A DNA stretch of 64,000 bases from Tateyamaria sp. ANG-S1 (GTDB lineage Bacteria > Pseudomonadota > Alphaproteobacteria > Rhodobacterales > Rhodobacteraceae). The DNA is taken from assembly GCF_000814025.1 (NCBI RefSeq), contig NZ_JWLL01000003.1, forward strand, positions 357,595 to 421,594, written 5' to 3'. Below, piece after piece: positions 62,439 through 64,000 of the stretch; within the stretch, counting starts at the first letter, position 1; each line of letters starts with the position of its first letter. Both the position numbers and the translations under genes were made by a program. Under the pieces are notes generated by a model. The model had not been told where the DNA came from, did not search any database, and was given only the letters and a program-made list of their open reading frames with translations.

Positions 62439-63041
62439 TCAAGCCGCCTCTGCCAGTTTTGCGCGCGCCTTTTCAGTCGCGGCGGCGGCCTTGGCGCGCA
62501 TGTCGCCCGGCAACAGGTCAAAGATGATGTGGATCCGATCCTCATCTCCATCGTTGAAGGCCTCGTGCATCTGGTCGTTGTCAAACCACCACAGCTCACC
62601 CTCTTTCATCCGGATTTCCTCGTCCCCGGCCTTCATCCAGGACCCGGCAGAGGACTTCAGGACGAAGTGATAGCGACCGCGGAACCGGTAGTACTCACCA
62701 CGGTCGATATGCGGATACACGCGCCGACCGCCGGGCAGGCAGACGATCTTGGCCCGGCTCATATCGGCGTCGAGCTCGTTCGCCACATCCTCGATAAAGC
62801 CGCGGGCCAAGGGGAAGTTGATGGATCCGCTGGTCCAGCGGCTTTCATGGACGTCGCGGCGTTTGCGGCCAAGGATCATGGACTTACGCAGCCCCCGCAA
62901 GGGAATGGCAAGCGCTTCACGCTGAACCGCAATCTTGTCCTGGCGGCCCGTGGCTTGCGCCCACGCATCATCGACACTGGCAATCTCGTTCAGGAACGGT
63001 TTGACATCCACGTCGCTCCGGATCCGCTTGAAGTATTTCAT
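62439..63041 (-). CDS. Aspartyl/asparaginyl beta-hydroxylase-like Fe(II)/2-oxoglutarate oxygenase
   Basis: A 200-residue protein. The start MKYFKRI at 63041 follows AAGGAGAA; upstream in-frame sequence is open for 61 codons but lacks a comparable site. Metal ligands H111-x-D113 (YPHIDRGEY) and H159 (QMHEAFN), and the 2-oxoglutarate Arg R169 (DRIHIIFDL), match the AspH/LpxO fold. The C-terminal 25 residues form an Ala/Lys-rich helix. First gene of the four-gene operon. Its substrate could be a peptide, an amino acid or a lipid. Confidence 0.88.
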   Translation of the reverse strand: MKYFKRIRSDVDVKPFLNEIASVDDAWAQATGRQDKIAVQREALAIPLRGLRKSMILGRKRRDVHESRWTSGSINFPLARGFIEDVANELDADMSRAKIVCLPGGRRVYPHIDRGEYYRFRGRYHFVLKSSAGSWMKAGDEEIRMKEGELWWFDNDQMHEAFNDGDEDRIHIIFDLLPGDMRAKAAAATEKARAKLAEAA

Positions 63042-63710
63042 GTCGTTCTCCTTGGTGTTGTGCACGGACCACCGCGGCGCGTGCTTTGAAAATGAGGGGG
63101 GCGTTACGACCAGGCCGGGCCGGTCAGGGGCCTGAAACAGCCGACGGCACGCTGCACCACACACTGCGGCCAGAGGGCAGGTGTCGTTTTGGCGGGGCGA
63201 GTTACACATCACACGACCTCCCACTGAAGATCGCTGATCACAGAGGCGCCATGGCGATCAAATGCGCCCGTGAGTGGTGGATGTGCGGCGCAGGTTCTGA
63301 TGTTCGAGATCGTTGGCATGTGCGATCAACCTTTTGATGTCACGGCAGCGGGGTGCGCCGTTGGTTGATCAACAGATTGTGTACCGCTCAAACCCGGTCG
63401 ATAGGTTGGCGGTTTAAGAACGGGCCGGAATCGGGCCTATACCTTTGGTTTATGGCGGTCCAGGCACGTCAAAACGCGATTAAATACTTGAAATTAAATT
63501 ATATTTTTTGAGTCCCAAAATAGCGCAGCTTTTGAAAAATTCCGCAAGAAACTTGCAGGTTCCCACCCCCTGAGCGCGCACAAAAACAGGCCTTACATCA
63601 CCGGTTTATGCCGGGGCTATTGATAGACATTTCCAGGCGGCTCCGAGCACTTGAGAAATATCAAATGCACCGCCCGTTCACGACGAGAACGACCGCCATA
63701 CCCGGTATAA
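63042..63710. other. AT-richer region upstream of the four-gene operon
   Basis: About 670 bases with no confident gene. It must contain the promoter of the operon ending at 58949. An AT-rich run lies near 63478-63512. A 49-codon ORF (63608-63757, plus strand, MPGLLIDISRRL start) has no supporting evidence. No tRNA, CRISPR or insertion sequence was seen. Confidence 0.6.
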
Positions 63711-63737
63711 AAATCGACTTATTATCGTCTGTGGTGT

Positions 63738-63959
63738 TTGGAAAATGGTGCAGTTGACCAGACGAACCTAGAACCTGCATCGCTCGTTTCTCTGCTTGAT
63801 GAGTTGGAAGATTGGGGTGCCGTCATAAATGCGGAACCGGAGCTTGTTCGTTGGTTTAGTGAGTTCGAAGCAGCTGCAGCGCCGCCAATCGGAAGTCCAA
63901 AGAGCAAAGCACGAACGGCGTCCACGCCGCGCAAGCGAACACGAGGACCGTCGCTATGA
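63738..63959 (+). CDS. Possible small unrecognised protein near the right edge
   Basis: 73 codons with a TTG start; the frame is open from 63711, and no ATG is available. The sequence is acidic in the middle (LLDELEDWGAVINAEPELVRWF) and very basic at the end (KSKARTASTPRKRTRG). Composition is less GC-rich than the rest of the window. It may be the end of a truncated gene. The stop overlaps a following ATG at 63956 in the style of coupled genes, which slightly favours reality. Confidence 0.4.
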   Translation: MENGAVDQTNLEPASLVSLLDELEDWGAVINAEPELVRWFSEFEAAAAPPIGSPKSKARTASTPRKRTRGPSL

Positions 63960-64000
63960 GCGGATCGCAGAAAAACGCCGCGAAGCGCACCACTATCTCG
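63956..64000 (+). CDS. Possible gene start cut by the right edge
   Basis: An ATG overlapping the stop of the preceding small ORF opens a frame reading MSGSQKNAAKRTTIS to the window end. Only 15 codons are visible, so no function can be given. Confidence 0.3.
   Translation, partial: MSGSQKNAAKRTTIS

Noticed and set aside
63042..63224. Cys-containing 61-codon in-frame extension of the beta-hydroxylase-like gene, considered as a leader or precursor peptide
   Set aside because: A good ribosome-binding site directly precedes the internal ATG at 63041, the extension resembles no peptide precursor, and the family normally starts at that Met.

Overview
The window reads as chromosomal DNA of a high-GC marine alphaproteobacterium, most likely a Rhodobacteraceae (Roseobacter-group) member. 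The reasons are the ccoNOQP-ccoGHI order next to an FnrL-type regulator and hemN, the smoEFGKS-mtlK polyol operon known from Rhodobacter, a rhizobial-type glpVSTPQU glycerol importer, and a urtABCDE urea importer. No rRNA, tRNA, CRISPR array, insertion sequence or prophage was recognised. The ends cut through genes: ccoI at the left, and probably a short unrecognised gene at the right.

Layout. 1-9112: microaerobic respiration block (cbb3 oxidase, its assembly genes, a universal stress protein, fnrL, hemN) with four FNR boxes. 9109-24352: inositol catabolism (iolG, an iolJ-like aldolase, iolB, iolC, a phytanoyl-CoA dioxygenase-like gene, iolD on the minus strand; Gfo/Idh/MocA, iolE and a second Gfo/Idh/MocA gene on the plus strand), a GNAT gene, a LacI regulator, a ribose/inositol-type ABC importer and a 3-methyladenine glycosylase. 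24466-32263: LacI regulator plus the sorbitol/mannitol operon. 32270-41963: a probable beta-mannoside locus (Gfo/Idh/MocA, TIM-barrel isomerase, GH2 beta-mannosidase, ABC importer, LacI). 41966-43493: BlaI/BlaR1-like pair. 43575-49601: glycerol ABC importer. 49951-52562: periplasmic binding protein, histidine kinase and lone receiver. 52570-58571: urea ABC importer. 58949-63041: a four-gene operon of unknown purpose (Asp/Asn beta-hydroxylase-like protein, alpha/beta hydrolase, P-loop NTPase, degenerate ABC protein). 63042-64000: AT-richer, mostly non-coding end.

How it works together. Five complete ABC importers (inositol-type sugar, sorbitol/mannitol, mannoside-type, glycerol, urea) make this a nutrient-acquisition region. 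Three of them are paired with a nearby LacI regulator and a palindromic operator visible in the DNA. The inositol operators lie both at the divergent catabolic promoter and in front of the transporter operon that carries the regulator. In all five importers the binding-protein gene is followed by a strong intercistronic hairpin, probably to raise binding-protein levels over membrane components.

The most unusual items are the four-gene operon at 58949-63041, whose ABC protein has lost most catalytic motifs, and the glycerol importer's two ATPases, whose motif losses are complementary and predict one working and one degenerate ATP site.
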